The position numbers and the translations under genes were made by a program. The notes under the pieces were generated by a model, which did no database searches, had not been told where the DNA came from, and was given only the letters and a program-made list of their open reading frames with translations. Positions 37,384 through 40,540 of a stretch of DNA of 64,000 nucleotides are shown here, one piece after another. The stretch's first letter is position 1. Every line of letters begins with the position of its first letter. The stretch comes from Anolis sagrei (taxonomy: Eukaryota; Chordata; Lepidosauria; Squamata; Anolidae), in assembly GCF_037176765.1 (NCBI RefSeq), contig NC_090024.1, positions 155,123,278 through 155,187,277 of the forward strand, given 5' to 3'.

Positions 37384-38285
37384 ACCTTTTTTGGAAAACA
37401 GATATATATATAGGGTAACTGTACACACATATATACAAAGCAATATGGTCATTTTTGCTCCATTGGGCAAATTGCCTGGCCTTCACATGAGTCAAACTAG
37501 ATGTGGTGAGAGTGAATCACAGGTTGCTTGTTGAGATATAAAGATTGGGGCATAATTTTTTTTTCAAGACTCAGAACTGGAAATAATTTGAGCAGATATC
37601 CCATTCCCACTTCCTAAACCAACACAAAGTATATTGCACCACTCTGGACCAGCATGAAAGCGTTGTCAGGTCTTCCTTGGCCATTCTATCTTTGACTGAG
37701 TTGTTTCATGCAGGAATTTCATGCTATGAATGGAGCCGTGGTGGGGAAAGCCAATTTGCATGCAAAAATATTTAGACTCATTAAAAAGTGTGGAATTTGC
37801 AGAAACCTTGCTATGGCACAGAATTTGCTGGTTTCGGTAGTAAGAAAAAATATTTAATTCCTTCGATATCCAGGGGTTTTTTGCCCACAAAATAATTACA
37901 GTCAGCCCTCCACATTTGTTGGAGTTAGGACCTTCATGAAAGTGAAAGGCTGCAAAGAAAAAAATGCTATTTATTTACCTAAGAGAGCACCTTTCTAGGA
38001 GTTTCTAGAAATTAACCACAGAGTTGTTAGAAATCTCTAGGTCCTCCAGCATCACTGAAAGAAGAGAACATTTTAATCAAATTTGTGAATAATCACATCC
38101 ACAAAAGTCAGTATACCTTTCCTTCAGTTTGCTGTCAATTTTAACAAAGTTGTCTATCAAGTTTTTACTCAAGATGCAAACTTCTAAAGCAGACATACAT
38201 TGTCACACTGCGAAAAAATAATTTCTGAATAGCCACCAAACTTTTTATTTTTTTTATTCCAGAGTCTGCTGCTATTCCAGCTTAA
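1572..38285 (+). CDS. VTG: Vitellogenin gene, 5'-partial, 26 exons, phosvitin-less
   Basis: Egg-yolk precursor: a large lipid-transfer protein secreted by liver and taken up by oocytes. Exons placed: 1572-1720, 3261-3411, 3499-3656, 4188-4353, 6133-6258, 8383-8598, 9802-10019, 11106-11203, 12906-13027, 15257-15358, 16072-16191, 16285-16456, 17749-17842, 18836-19021, 19543-19678, 20047-20275, 21349-21506, 23418-23630, 25826-25968, 27497-27635, 30911-31046, 32891-33077, 33675-33769, 36309-36406, 36495-36654, 38263-38285. All joins keep phase and give about 1,264 residues without an internal stop. The translation follows chicken vitellogenin as I remember it from the N-sheet (SPFNEFRGAAIMEAR) to the von Willebrand D module (TCGLCGRYD). 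The upstream exons (signal peptide and early N-sheet) are outside the window. Position beside CTBS fits the bird VTG2/VTG3 locus. The exact paralogue is unsure; the lack of phosvitin points to a VTG3-like or derived gene. It may still be functional despite the altered C-terminus. Confidence 0.93.
1817..1990 (-). repeat. Fragment of the hAT family seen at 348-913
   Basis: Reverse-oriented similarity to the interior of the 348-913 element: the segments around GGCCTGTTCCTGGG, GATAGACCA and GAGCAGATGG occur in the same order. Ends and target duplication not found. Confidence 0.55.
2119..2345 (+). mobile_element. hAT fragment, related to 51242-51542
   Basis: Starts CAGGGGTGGCTCAACCCATT and follows the intact copy at 51242-51542 almost base for base for about 200 bp, then is replaced by other sequence. 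Confidence 0.7.
2382..2866. mobile_element. G-tract hAT-like element
   Basis: Starts CAGGGCTGTAGCC and ends GCTACAGGCCTG, with repeated units of the form GGGGGGTTGAAA near both ends and a C-run at 2609-2619. Same family as 4594-4873. Confidence 0.55.
2867..2960 (-). mobile_element. Penelope-like repeat arm, diverged
   Basis: Reverse-strand match to the family arm (CTGTATGGC, GTTCTAG, CTCCTGATGTTTCACCTGCA). One of about ten copies in the window. Confidence 0.6.
4594..4873. mobile_element. hAT-like element with opposed G and C homopolymers, 280 bp
   Basis: Terminal inverted repeats CAGGCCCGTAGCC and GGCTACATGCCTG. Flanks GACCAACC (4586-4593) and GACCTTCC (4874-4881) agree at 6 of 8 positions, consistent with an aged hAT duplication. 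Inside are G runs at 4620-4632 and 4647-4656 and a long C run near 4842-4860. Confidence 0.7.
4882..5480. other. Vitellogenin intron, nothing recognised
   Basis: A/T-rich intron sequence with no exon or repeat family that I recognise. Confidence 0.5.
5497..5885 (-). mobile_element. LINE 3' end (L1-like), reverse
   Basis: On the reverse strand a coding-like end (ELTGRPIELMDWQLFKDYLN, LEQKKTINKT, stop) is followed by a 3' UTR and an AATAAAG/A-rich tail at 5497-5525. The clade is judged from this layout only. Confidence 0.45.
6889..7110 (+). mobile_element. 5S-rRNA-derived SINE
   Basis: The head 6889-6983 matches 5S rRNA: TCTTGTCAGATC, GAAAGCTGAGGAGGG, CCCTGGTTATTATTTGGATG, GGAGATCACC and AATACCAGGTGTTGCAG. 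A non-5S body follows (GAAATTCATGGAGTTGCCAT, GTCGACAGGCAGTTTGAAGG). A SINE3-type element rather than a functional 5S gene. Confidence 0.85.
7608..7795. mobile_element. Penelope-like palindromic repeat
   Basis: Two arms head to head: reverse arm 7608-7700 (GTTGTTGTAGGTTTTTCGGG onward) and forward arm from about 7706 (GAATGCTTCTAGAACATGGC onward). The reverse arm holds the hammerhead-like core (reverse strand 7657-7702). Confidence 0.75.
9259..9375. mobile_element. hAT MITE fragment
   Basis: Begins GTGGTTCTCAACCTATGGGT, the end of the family represented intact at 13976-14110; only the left part is recognisable. Confidence 0.6.
10402..10860 (+). mobile_element. tRNA-derived SINE (Sauria-type), split by an L2 fragment
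   Basis: Left piece 10402-10429 (AGGGCCCCCCTAATAGCGCA), right piece from 10597 (TTAAACCACTGAGCTGCTGA, CAGTTCGAAAACATGCAAAT, CATGCTGGCCACATGA). The gap is filled by the L2 tail at 10430-10596. Confidence 0.85.
10430..10596 (-). mobile_element. L2 LINE 3' end inserted in a SINE
   Basis: Reverse-oriented tail: (ATTT)n, then TGTATACCGCTGTTCTCAGC, GTAGGCGACTCACAGCAG. Flanked by GATTA on both sides (10425-10429 and 10597-10601), a short target duplication within the SINE. Confidence 0.8.
11106..20275 (+). CDS. VTG: Vitellogenin exons: second half of lipovitellin-1 and C/A-sheet start
   Basis: Nine exons. They read SAACKIAIKLINRRLEWLSI, YAAGALGRVYLLNEPNTLFP, VGLRLENLFDVVKRQNIPFE, LQGLKELPLENPEVAAYLKI, and then WTQPILAGELRRIVPTCVGF with PLEFGLYTTGVVHAAAK (16285-16456), one of the best-conserved stretches in vertebrate vitellogenins. 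Exon 18836-19021 gives VAVMGINTPHFQTGLEVHAK, and exon 20047-20275 has the two-cysteine segment GFQTCFTMKKCNTGFPEETY followed by LHKILGNCEIKLAMKP. All phases chain. Exons 16072-16191 and 16285-16456 are separated by only 93 bp; other introns are 0.4 to 2.2 kb and repeat-filled. Confidence 0.92.
11420..11548 (-). mobile_element. Penelope-like repeat arm
   Basis: Reverse arm with ATTCTCGAAGGCTTTCATGG, GTTGTAAGTTTTTTGGGC and CTCCTGACGTTTCACCTGCA. On the reverse strand the hammerhead-like core reads CTGAGGAT, a stem-loop, then GAAACGTC. Confidence 0.75.
11957..12590 (-). mobile_element. L2 LINE 3' end, reverse, with microsatellite tail
   Basis: Starts with (GAT)n and (ATT)n (11957-12000), then ACTCGGGGCGACTTACATGG and, further in, the coding end (TTCCGGAAGGTGGACAGAAT; CCATTGGGAAGGCCCTCTAT). 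A 60-bp segment (GCCAGGAAAAGTGG...CAAAAACTGGAG) occurs twice, at about 12187 and 12291. Confidence 0.75.
13352..13668 (+). mobile_element. Tc1/mariner-type element, Kanga/Tc2-like
   Basis: Begins CAGATTAAGTATCTCTTATC, with TAATGAGATATTTTAGAAAT, TTGCCTGAAGGTAATTTCAG and CAGAAAGCAAAAATGTCACT in the same order as the mammalian Kanga-type consensus. A second copy lies in reverse at 47165-47505. Confidence 0.65.
13976..14110. mobile_element. hAT MITE with perfect 8-bp target duplication
   Basis: 135-bp near-palindrome from CAGTGGTTCTGAACCTGTGG to GGTTGAGAACCACTG, flanked by CTCTAAGA at 13968-13975 and 14111-14118. A clean non-autonomous hAT insertion. Confidence 0.92.
14234..14815. repeat. Cluster of palindromic MITE copies
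   Basis: At least four head-to-head arms of one family: CCCTTCCATACAGCCCTATA, AATCCCACAATAT, TTTGAACTGGGTTATCTGAG and their reverse complements recur through the interval. The same family occurs at 34135-34510, 30641-30822 and 48819-48972. Confidence 0.8.
14859..15058. mobile_element. Nearly perfect 200-bp palindrome of Penelope-like arms
   Basis: Two 100-bp arms meet at GAGATCTC (centre 14958/14959). Reading outward I count two mismatches. Outer sequence on the right continues ATTCCGGCCATGAAAGCC, as in the family consensus. Each arm contains a hammerhead-like core (forward copy 14964-15007). Confidence 0.88.
15580..15678 (+). mobile_element. Penelope-like repeat arm
   Basis: TCAGGAGAGAATGCCTCTAG through AGCCCGAAAAAACCTACAAC to GGCCATGAAAGCCTTCGACA; begins just 3' of the hammerhead-like core. 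Confidence 0.75.
16675..17232. mobile_element. DNA transposon with terminal inverted repeats, non-autonomous
   Basis: Left end ATTTCATCACATAATAGTCA (about 16680-16703), right end TGTGACTATTATGTAATGAA (about 17207-17226) are inverted copies. No transposase sequence between them. Confidence 0.7.
17285..17437. mobile_element. MITE, inverted-repeat type
   Basis: CCATGGCTCAATGCTGTGGA on the left pairs with TTCATAGCATTGAGCCAGGG on the right around a variable centre. Related arms at about 41005-41040 and 46455-46510. Confidence 0.65.
18386..18835. other. Vitellogenin intron, nothing recognised
   Basis: No repeat or exon recognised here. Just upstream, 18205-18385 resembles a Tigger-type end (TTGGTATTTGCTGG, CCCATGGATAAC), but weakly. 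Confidence 0.4.
20276..21348. other. Vitellogenin intron with one old repeat
   Basis: 20276-21020 shows nothing recognisable. 21025-21210 is a reverse fragment of the 348-913 hAT family (GCCATCTGCTTGCCC; CAGTCTATCCAGTG; AGGAACAGACCTAAAAATCA). Confidence 0.5.
21349..23630 (+). CDS. VTG: Vitellogenin exons at the lipovitellin-1/lipovitellin-2 junction, phosvitin missing
   Basis: Exon 21349-21506 begins KTKIQLDIKLGSKTHSEIN, equivalent to the last lipovitellin-1 segment. It then has EEYDESSSEENQRR and a lysine/arginine-rich stretch (KGKRGKTKVKK) ending at a weak donor (GTTTGT). The next exon, 23418-23630, starts SNVSRMNMPSGLVATLNTI, which is already lipovitellin-2 (equivalent to the bird segment after phosvitin), and runs to FCGDVSILSSHNAE. 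In birds a block of roughly 200 serine-rich residues lies between these points. The 1.9-kb intron between them holds only LINE and microsatellite sequence. A small unrecognised exon in that intron cannot be excluded. Confidence 0.85.
22203..22325 (-). mobile_element. L2-type 3' tail, reverse, interrupted
   Basis: (TCA)n microsatellite at 22206-22249 followed by TTTATAGCCTGCCCTATCTC and GGGTGACTTACAACAATATA, the reversed tail of an L2-type element. Its remainder appears to continue at about 23000-23200, after the inserted forward L2. Confidence 0.6.
22330..22998 (+). mobile_element. L2 LINE 3' end with intact C-terminal reading frame
   Basis: A 132-residue open frame (22338-22736) is the reverse-transcriptase ORF C-terminus: HTTPLLYQLHWLPICYRAQF, KVLALAYKALNGSGPRYL, AFSVVAPRLWNTLPVDIR, LKTWLFEKAFE. 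The 3' UTR ends in GAATTGCGGTATATAAGCG and (AATA)n. Same strand as the host gene; inserted between reversed L2-type sequence. Confidence 0.9.
23712..25180. repeat. Unclassified long repeat with tandem internal units
   Basis: Starts near ACTAGCTCTGTTACCCGGTG and ends in TTTTATTATGTAGATAGATA. Between 24060 and 24720 a unit of roughly 120-155 bp recurs, each with GCCAAGTTTGGTCC (about 24095, 24230, 24365, 24517) and an ACAACTCCC-type phrase. 28255-28527 has the same kind of start (ACTAGCCTTCCGCTGTCATG) and end. Family not identified. Confidence 0.55.
25297..25435. mobile_element. hAT MITE, diverged
   Basis: Inverted halves: GTTTTGGACTTCGACTCCCA against GGGAGTTGAAGTCCAAAACA, the inner arms of the 40785/41491 family. 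No clear target duplication. Confidence 0.6.
25826..31046 (+). CDS. VTG: Vitellogenin exons: lipovitellin-2 (DUF1944-type sheet)
   Basis: Three exons: 25826-25968 (GYLRWGKDCRDYKISTKIAY, then FAGHPAMQIKLEWPRIP), 27497-27635 (FIPGTAYIFGFPEVKQKNPS, SSRTCSLVAKLP) and 30911-31046 (KLPLALPVG, then SDVPPSVLENLK). The order and spacing match the second open beta-sheet of vertebrate vitellogenin, which forms lipovitellin-2 after cleavage. No stops; phases 2, 0, 1 at exon ends. The intron 27636-30910 is the second longest in the gene and carries several young insertions. Confidence 0.92.
26133..27030 (+). mobile_element. Penelope-like element remnant carrying a nested LINE
   Basis: A short reverse arm (26133-26180, GTTGAAGGCTTTCGTGG) is followed by family body (ACCATGAAAATGAACAAAAT, CTGGCTACCAGTATTAAAAA), an inserted non-LTR fragment (26346-26745), more body (AGACTTTGAAGCTGCAAGGC, ACATTCCACAGATATATAAA) and the forward arm with the hammerhead-like core at 26937-26971. 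Assignment to Penelope-like retroelements rests on recognition of the family and the ribozyme-like core. Confidence 0.65.
26346..26745 (+). mobile_element. Non-LTR retrotransposon 3' end, (ATT)n tail
   Basis: Open frame to about 26604 with VEDIEHFLIDCPAYTELRDR, ILTSLLQGQERSSIIRVSLF, a C-terminal HC-type LINE motif; then AATAAATTATTATT repeats to 26745. Nested inside the Penelope-like remnant. Clade not settled. Confidence 0.7.
27904..28090 (+). mobile_element. Penelope-like repeat arm
   Basis: TTCTCCCACCCTGGACATTC, CCTCACTTGCCTAGTTTCCA, then a core with changed stem (GACAAAACGTC) and GCTTCTGGAACATTGCCATA. Confidence 0.75.
28092..28990 (-). mobile_element. L2 LINE 3' end, reverse, interrupted by another repeat
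   Basis: ACTTTATTTATATACCGTTC and GGGGACTCAGAGCGGTTTCC mark the tail; the coding end is at 28735-28960 (GGTCACCACTGAGAAGGCCC; GGGGCCTGAACCGTTTAGCC). A 270-bp repeat (28255-28527) with (TG)n sits between. Confidence 0.75.
28255..28527 (+). repeat. Unclassified repeat inserted in L2, with (TG)n
   Basis: Starts ACTAGCCTTCCGCTGTCATG, contains a TG-rich microsatellite at 28296-28343, ends ACATTTTTATTTATATAGCT. Same start/end style as 23712-25180. Confidence 0.55.
29269..29571 (+). mobile_element. Full-length tRNA-derived SINE with 16-bp target duplication
   Basis: From GGCCCCCAGTGGAGCAGCAG to CCTTTACCTTTACC, with the A/B-box tRNA-like head and the conserved AGTAGATCAATAGGTAC body. Perfect duplications TATGTCAACACATAGG at 29253-29268 and 29572-29587 show a fairly recent LINE-driven insertion. 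Confidence 0.92.
29588..30640. other. Vitellogenin intron, nothing recognised
   Basis: A/T-rich, no exon, repeat family or RNA identified. Confidence 0.5.
30641..30822. mobile_element. MITE with GGGCCCTTCC ends
   Basis: TAGGGCCCTTCCACACATGC on the left and TATCTGGAAGGGCCTTTAG on the right are inverted; internal short palindrome AACTGGGATATTTTATCCCA. Ends 90 bp before the exon at 30911. Confidence 0.7.
31920..32570 (-). repeat. Possible LTR-retrotransposon fossil fragment
   Basis: On the reverse strand a short acidic open frame (32339-32545; DIDVNWEVDHGDSGPASQHG) precedes untranslated sequence of the kind seen at ends of squamate Gypsy-type elements. It is a broken remnant. Family assignment is weak. 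Confidence 0.3.
32891..36654 (+). CDS. VTG: Vitellogenin exons: von Willebrand factor type D module (beta-component)
   Basis: Four exons: 32891-33077, 33675-33769, 36309-36406, 36495-36654. The module opens with VCAISQDSVTTFNGITFNYS, has the cysteine pairs in SASCNHILAQDCSSQLKFLV, continues through EIVMVPSNGIVKLLVNG and GIEKLYYDGNMFKIQVPFWM, and closes with the diagnostic GLCG (TCGLCGRYDAEYEQEY) and VQSWTVPDDSCATG. This is the standard VWD layout seen at the C-terminal side of vitellogenins. Cysteines of the core are kept, so the fold is probably intact. Confidence 0.92.
33812..34002 (-). mobile_element. 5S-rRNA-derived SINE, reverse
   Basis: Reverse copy of the family at 6889: the 5S part is at about 33925-34000 (CTCCTGGTATTTCTTAGCAA, TCTCCCATCCAAGCTTCCAA, GATCTGACACAATCTTGAAC). 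Confidence 0.75.
34135..34515. repeat. MITE cluster (same family as 14234-14815)
   Basis: Repeated arms GATTATCTGCTTTGAACTGG and CAGATAATCTGGAT in both directions, with GAGGGCCCTTCTACACTGCC at 34197. Confidence 0.7.
34690..34905. repeat. About 215-bp polypyrimidine tract
   Basis: Almost only C and T on the + strand, built of CCTTCCTTCCCTCCC-like units. The long open frames here are low-complexity artefacts. Confidence 0.9.
35017..35275 (+). mobile_element. CR1 LINE 3' end
   Basis: AGAAAGAACTTCCTGAGAGT, GGCTGCCTTGGAGTGTGATG and GTTGGACTGGATGATCCTTG are the CR1 C-terminal codons and 3' UTR, ending in CTCTTCCAGCTCTAGGATTA. Confidence 0.88.
35814..36075. mobile_element. DNA transposon fragment with (CA)n
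   Basis: Begins TATACAGTTAGTCCCCAATA, like the end of the element around 39170-39925; (CA)n at 35876-35905. Old and incomplete. Confidence 0.5.
37096..37343 (+). mobile_element. tRNA-derived SINE, second family
   Basis: CTGGTGGCACAATGGGTTAA, GATCAGAGGTTTGAATCTGG, GCCTCCCACAAGGATGGTAA and CTCTCACACCAGAAGCGATT, followed by (TA)n at 37344-37378. A reverse copy lies at 57995-58250. Confidence 0.8.
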
Positions 38286-38357
38286 AGAACAGAGAACAGT
38301 AGACCAAACATTCAACAAGACAGAAGATATAATTGATGCTTGTACAGCATGTTTCTA
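38263..38357 (+). CDS. VTG: Vitellogenin terminal exon, shortened by frame change
   Basis: A good acceptor (pyrimidine tract, AG at 38261-38262) starts this exon. In the phase set by the previous exon the translation is ESAAIPA and a stop at 38283-38285. The opening resembles the start of the bird last exon (DSAN...). In another frame the same exon reads VDQTFNKTEDIIDACTACF and a stop, which resembles the bird C-terminal tail, so an indel seems to have shifted the end out of frame. The preceding bird exon, with the CKL...CYS...LRC cysteine cluster, was not found between 36655 and 38262. Confidence 0.6.
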
Positions 38358-38557
38358 AGAGCCACAATGAATAATTGAATGCTGCAGGGCCAAGGATTAG
38401 AGGTTCCAGCATTTTCAAGATGGAAGACAAATGTATTTCTGCAGAGCCATGAAGTTAATTCAAACTGCAAAACCACCTATCGTTTTTTTCCCTTCAATGA
38501 CTGATTTTCCCTGTGATCATAATCAATACTTTCAAAAATCTGAATCATAACATATTC

Positions 38558-38563
38558 AATAAA
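38558..38563 (+). promoter_or_regulatory. Polyadenylation signal of vitellogenin
   Basis: AATAAA lies about 270 bp past the predicted stop and 200 bp past the end of the conserved C-terminal sequence. It is the first canonical hexamer after the last exon; A/T-rich 3' UTR sequence surrounds it. Confidence 0.6.
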
Positions 38564-38799
38564 TTATTATCTGCAACAAAGCTGCATGTTATTTTGTCTA
38601 ATGAAATATCACATTATTTTCTTTATGATTAATATGTTATTTATTTTCAATTTACATATTAATAAAAGAGTGAAATAAATCTATATGCATGTATATCCAA
38701 TACAATTCTTCCAAACATCTAAACAATATTTATGTTTGGTTATGCTCTCCCCTCTTCCCACTCCTCCCAATTTAGTGATTTCCCATCCCTTGGGAAATA

Positions 38800-39055
38800 C
38801 CACAGTCAGACTTTGAAGCTGCAAGGCCATTCAGTGCTAATCAAGGTGGCCAACTGCAACATTCACACTTGACACAAGCAAACAAGAGTTCTTTCTCCCA
38901 CCCTGAACATTGTTCTACAGATTTATAAACCCCATTTGCCTAGTTTCCAACAGATCTCACAACCTCTGAGGATGCCTACATAGATGTAGGCAAAATGTCA
39001 GGAGAGAATGCATCTGGAACATGGTCAGACAGCCCAGAAAACTCACATCCACTCA
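38800..39055 (+). mobile_element. Penelope-like repeat, body and arm
   Basis: CAGACTTTGAAGCTGCAAGG, CTCCCACCCTGAACATT, AACAGATCTCACAACCTCTG then an altered core and GGAACATGGTCAGACAGCCC. Lies in the vitellogenin-CTBS gap. Confidence 0.75.
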
Positions 39056-39169
39056 AATACCACATTATTTTCCTACATTGTGAGATCAAGCAAAATAAGG
39101 GCATTGCCCCTCCAGATAAAAATTCCTTCCCCCGGTGTCCTCAGAGGTAACCCACTTCAGCAACCGGAT

Positions 39170-39925
39170 GTATATAGGCAGTTTCCGAGTTGCAAACATC
39201 CAACTTACAAATGAATCACAGTTAAGAACGGGGAAAGGACAACAGGAAGTGAGAGAAATCTACCGCCCAGAAGGGAATTTCACTCCTGAAAGAGCTATTA
39301 TCATGGGGGGAAAGTGTCTCCACTGAAGCTTTCTCACCAATCATTGTTTCCACGAGTCAAGTTTTCAGAAAGGCAGAAAGTGAGATGAAATCTTCTCAAC
39401 AGGGGAACAGAAGGCAAAACAAACATCACAGGGGTGTTGACCCTTCCCTATGCTAGCCAAAGCAATATATTTGGCTGAAATTACACTTAAAAACTACAGC
39501 TCCCAGTGATGCAGCGGGTTAAACCACTGAGCTGCTGAACTTGCTTGCTGAAAGGTCGGTAGTTTGAATCCGGGGAGCAGGGTGAGCTCACACTGTTAGC
39601 CCCAGCTCCTGCCAACCTAGCAGTTCAAAAACATGCAAGTGTGAGTAGATCAATAGGTACCGCTCTGGTGGGAAGTTAACGGCAGTCCTTGCAGTCATGC
39701 TGGCCACATGACCTAGGAGATGTCTACGGACAACACCGGCTCTTTAGCTTAGAAATGGATATATGTTCACCACCCCTCAGAGTCAGACACCACTAGATTC
39801 AATGTTAAGGGGAAACCTTTACTTTACACTTAAAAAATGTACCTGTTTCAACTTACATGCAAATTCAACTTAAGAATAAATCTACAGGACCTATCTTGTT
39901 CGTAACGTGGGGACTGCCTGTATAT
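39170..39925. mobile_element. Mariner/Tigger-type element containing a SINE
   Basis: Inverted ends TATAGGCAGTTTCCGAGTTG and CGTGGGGACTGCCTGTATA with TA at both outer edges. The SINE at about 39494-39823 is inserted within it. Confidence 0.7.
39494..39823 (+). mobile_element. tRNA-derived SINE (Sauria-type) with 13-bp target duplication
   Basis: GCAGCGGGTTAAACCACTGA, GGTAGTTTGAATCCGGGGAG and CATGCTGGCCACATGACC. TTACACTTAAAAA occurs at 39481-39493 and 39824-39836. Confidence 0.88.
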
Positions 39926-39965
39926 TAAATCTGAAGCAAATGTGGTAGAACAAACAGCTTTCTTT

Positions 39966-40094
39966 CACTGCTTGAGGGAGGCTCATCTGGATTGGCTCTT
40001 GATTGCAAGATGATCAGCTCTGCACAGATGTAATATAAGACAGTGGAGTCGTGAGAACTTTAGCTTGAGAGAGTGCTATGTTTACCTGCACAAG
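39966..40094 (+). repeat. Block shared with the intron-1 end of CTBS copy 2
   Basis: Homologous to 56485-56645. The two share the exact 18-mer AAGACAGTGGAGTCGTGA (here 40037-40054), CTTGAGGGAG, a GATGATCA/AATGATCA-CACAGAT segment and AGAGTGCTATGTTT. In this copy it lies about 270 bp upstream of the start codon of CTBS copy 1. Confidence 0.8.
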
Positions 40095-40179
40095 AGGTGG
40101 GGGTGGGGTGAAGGAGTTGTAGCCAAAGGCACTTCTTTTCCTATGGGGATGGCTAGCCAATAAGACGGGGCCGTCCTTT

Positions 40180-40540
40180 AGGCTCCTCCCTTTCTGGGCG
40201 GGGCCAAGCGCCCTCCTCCTCCTCCTCCTCGGCCCCTTTAAAGTTCCAGGCTCTCCCTGCAACTCTCCCTCTCGCGCCGCTAGCAAGAGCGATTGGATCC
40301 AGGCGCGCGCGCACACCCCAGACGCTGTTCCCAAAGGCCGGCCGCCCCCCTCCCACTTTCTCGGCATGGAACGGTGGCTGCTAGGTAGCGCGGGCGCGCG
40401 CTCCTCCTTGCTCGCGCTCCTCGTCTTCCTAATGCTGCAGCTGCGTCTGGCCTCCGGCGCGTGCCCGTGTCGCGAGCCCGAGCTTTGCAAGCCCATCTCG
40501 GGCAGCCGGGACTTCGAGGTGCGCTTGGATTGCAAGCAAG
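40180..40540 (+). promoter_or_regulatory. CpG-rich promoter and first exon of CTBS copy 1
   Basis: This interval is GC- and CpG-rich against an A/T-rich background. A CCAAT element (about 40157) and a GC box (GGGCGGGGCC, about 40197) lie 160-210 bp upstream of the ATG at 40366. No TATA box is placed sensibly. The pattern fits a broadly expressed lysosomal gene. Confidence 0.65.
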
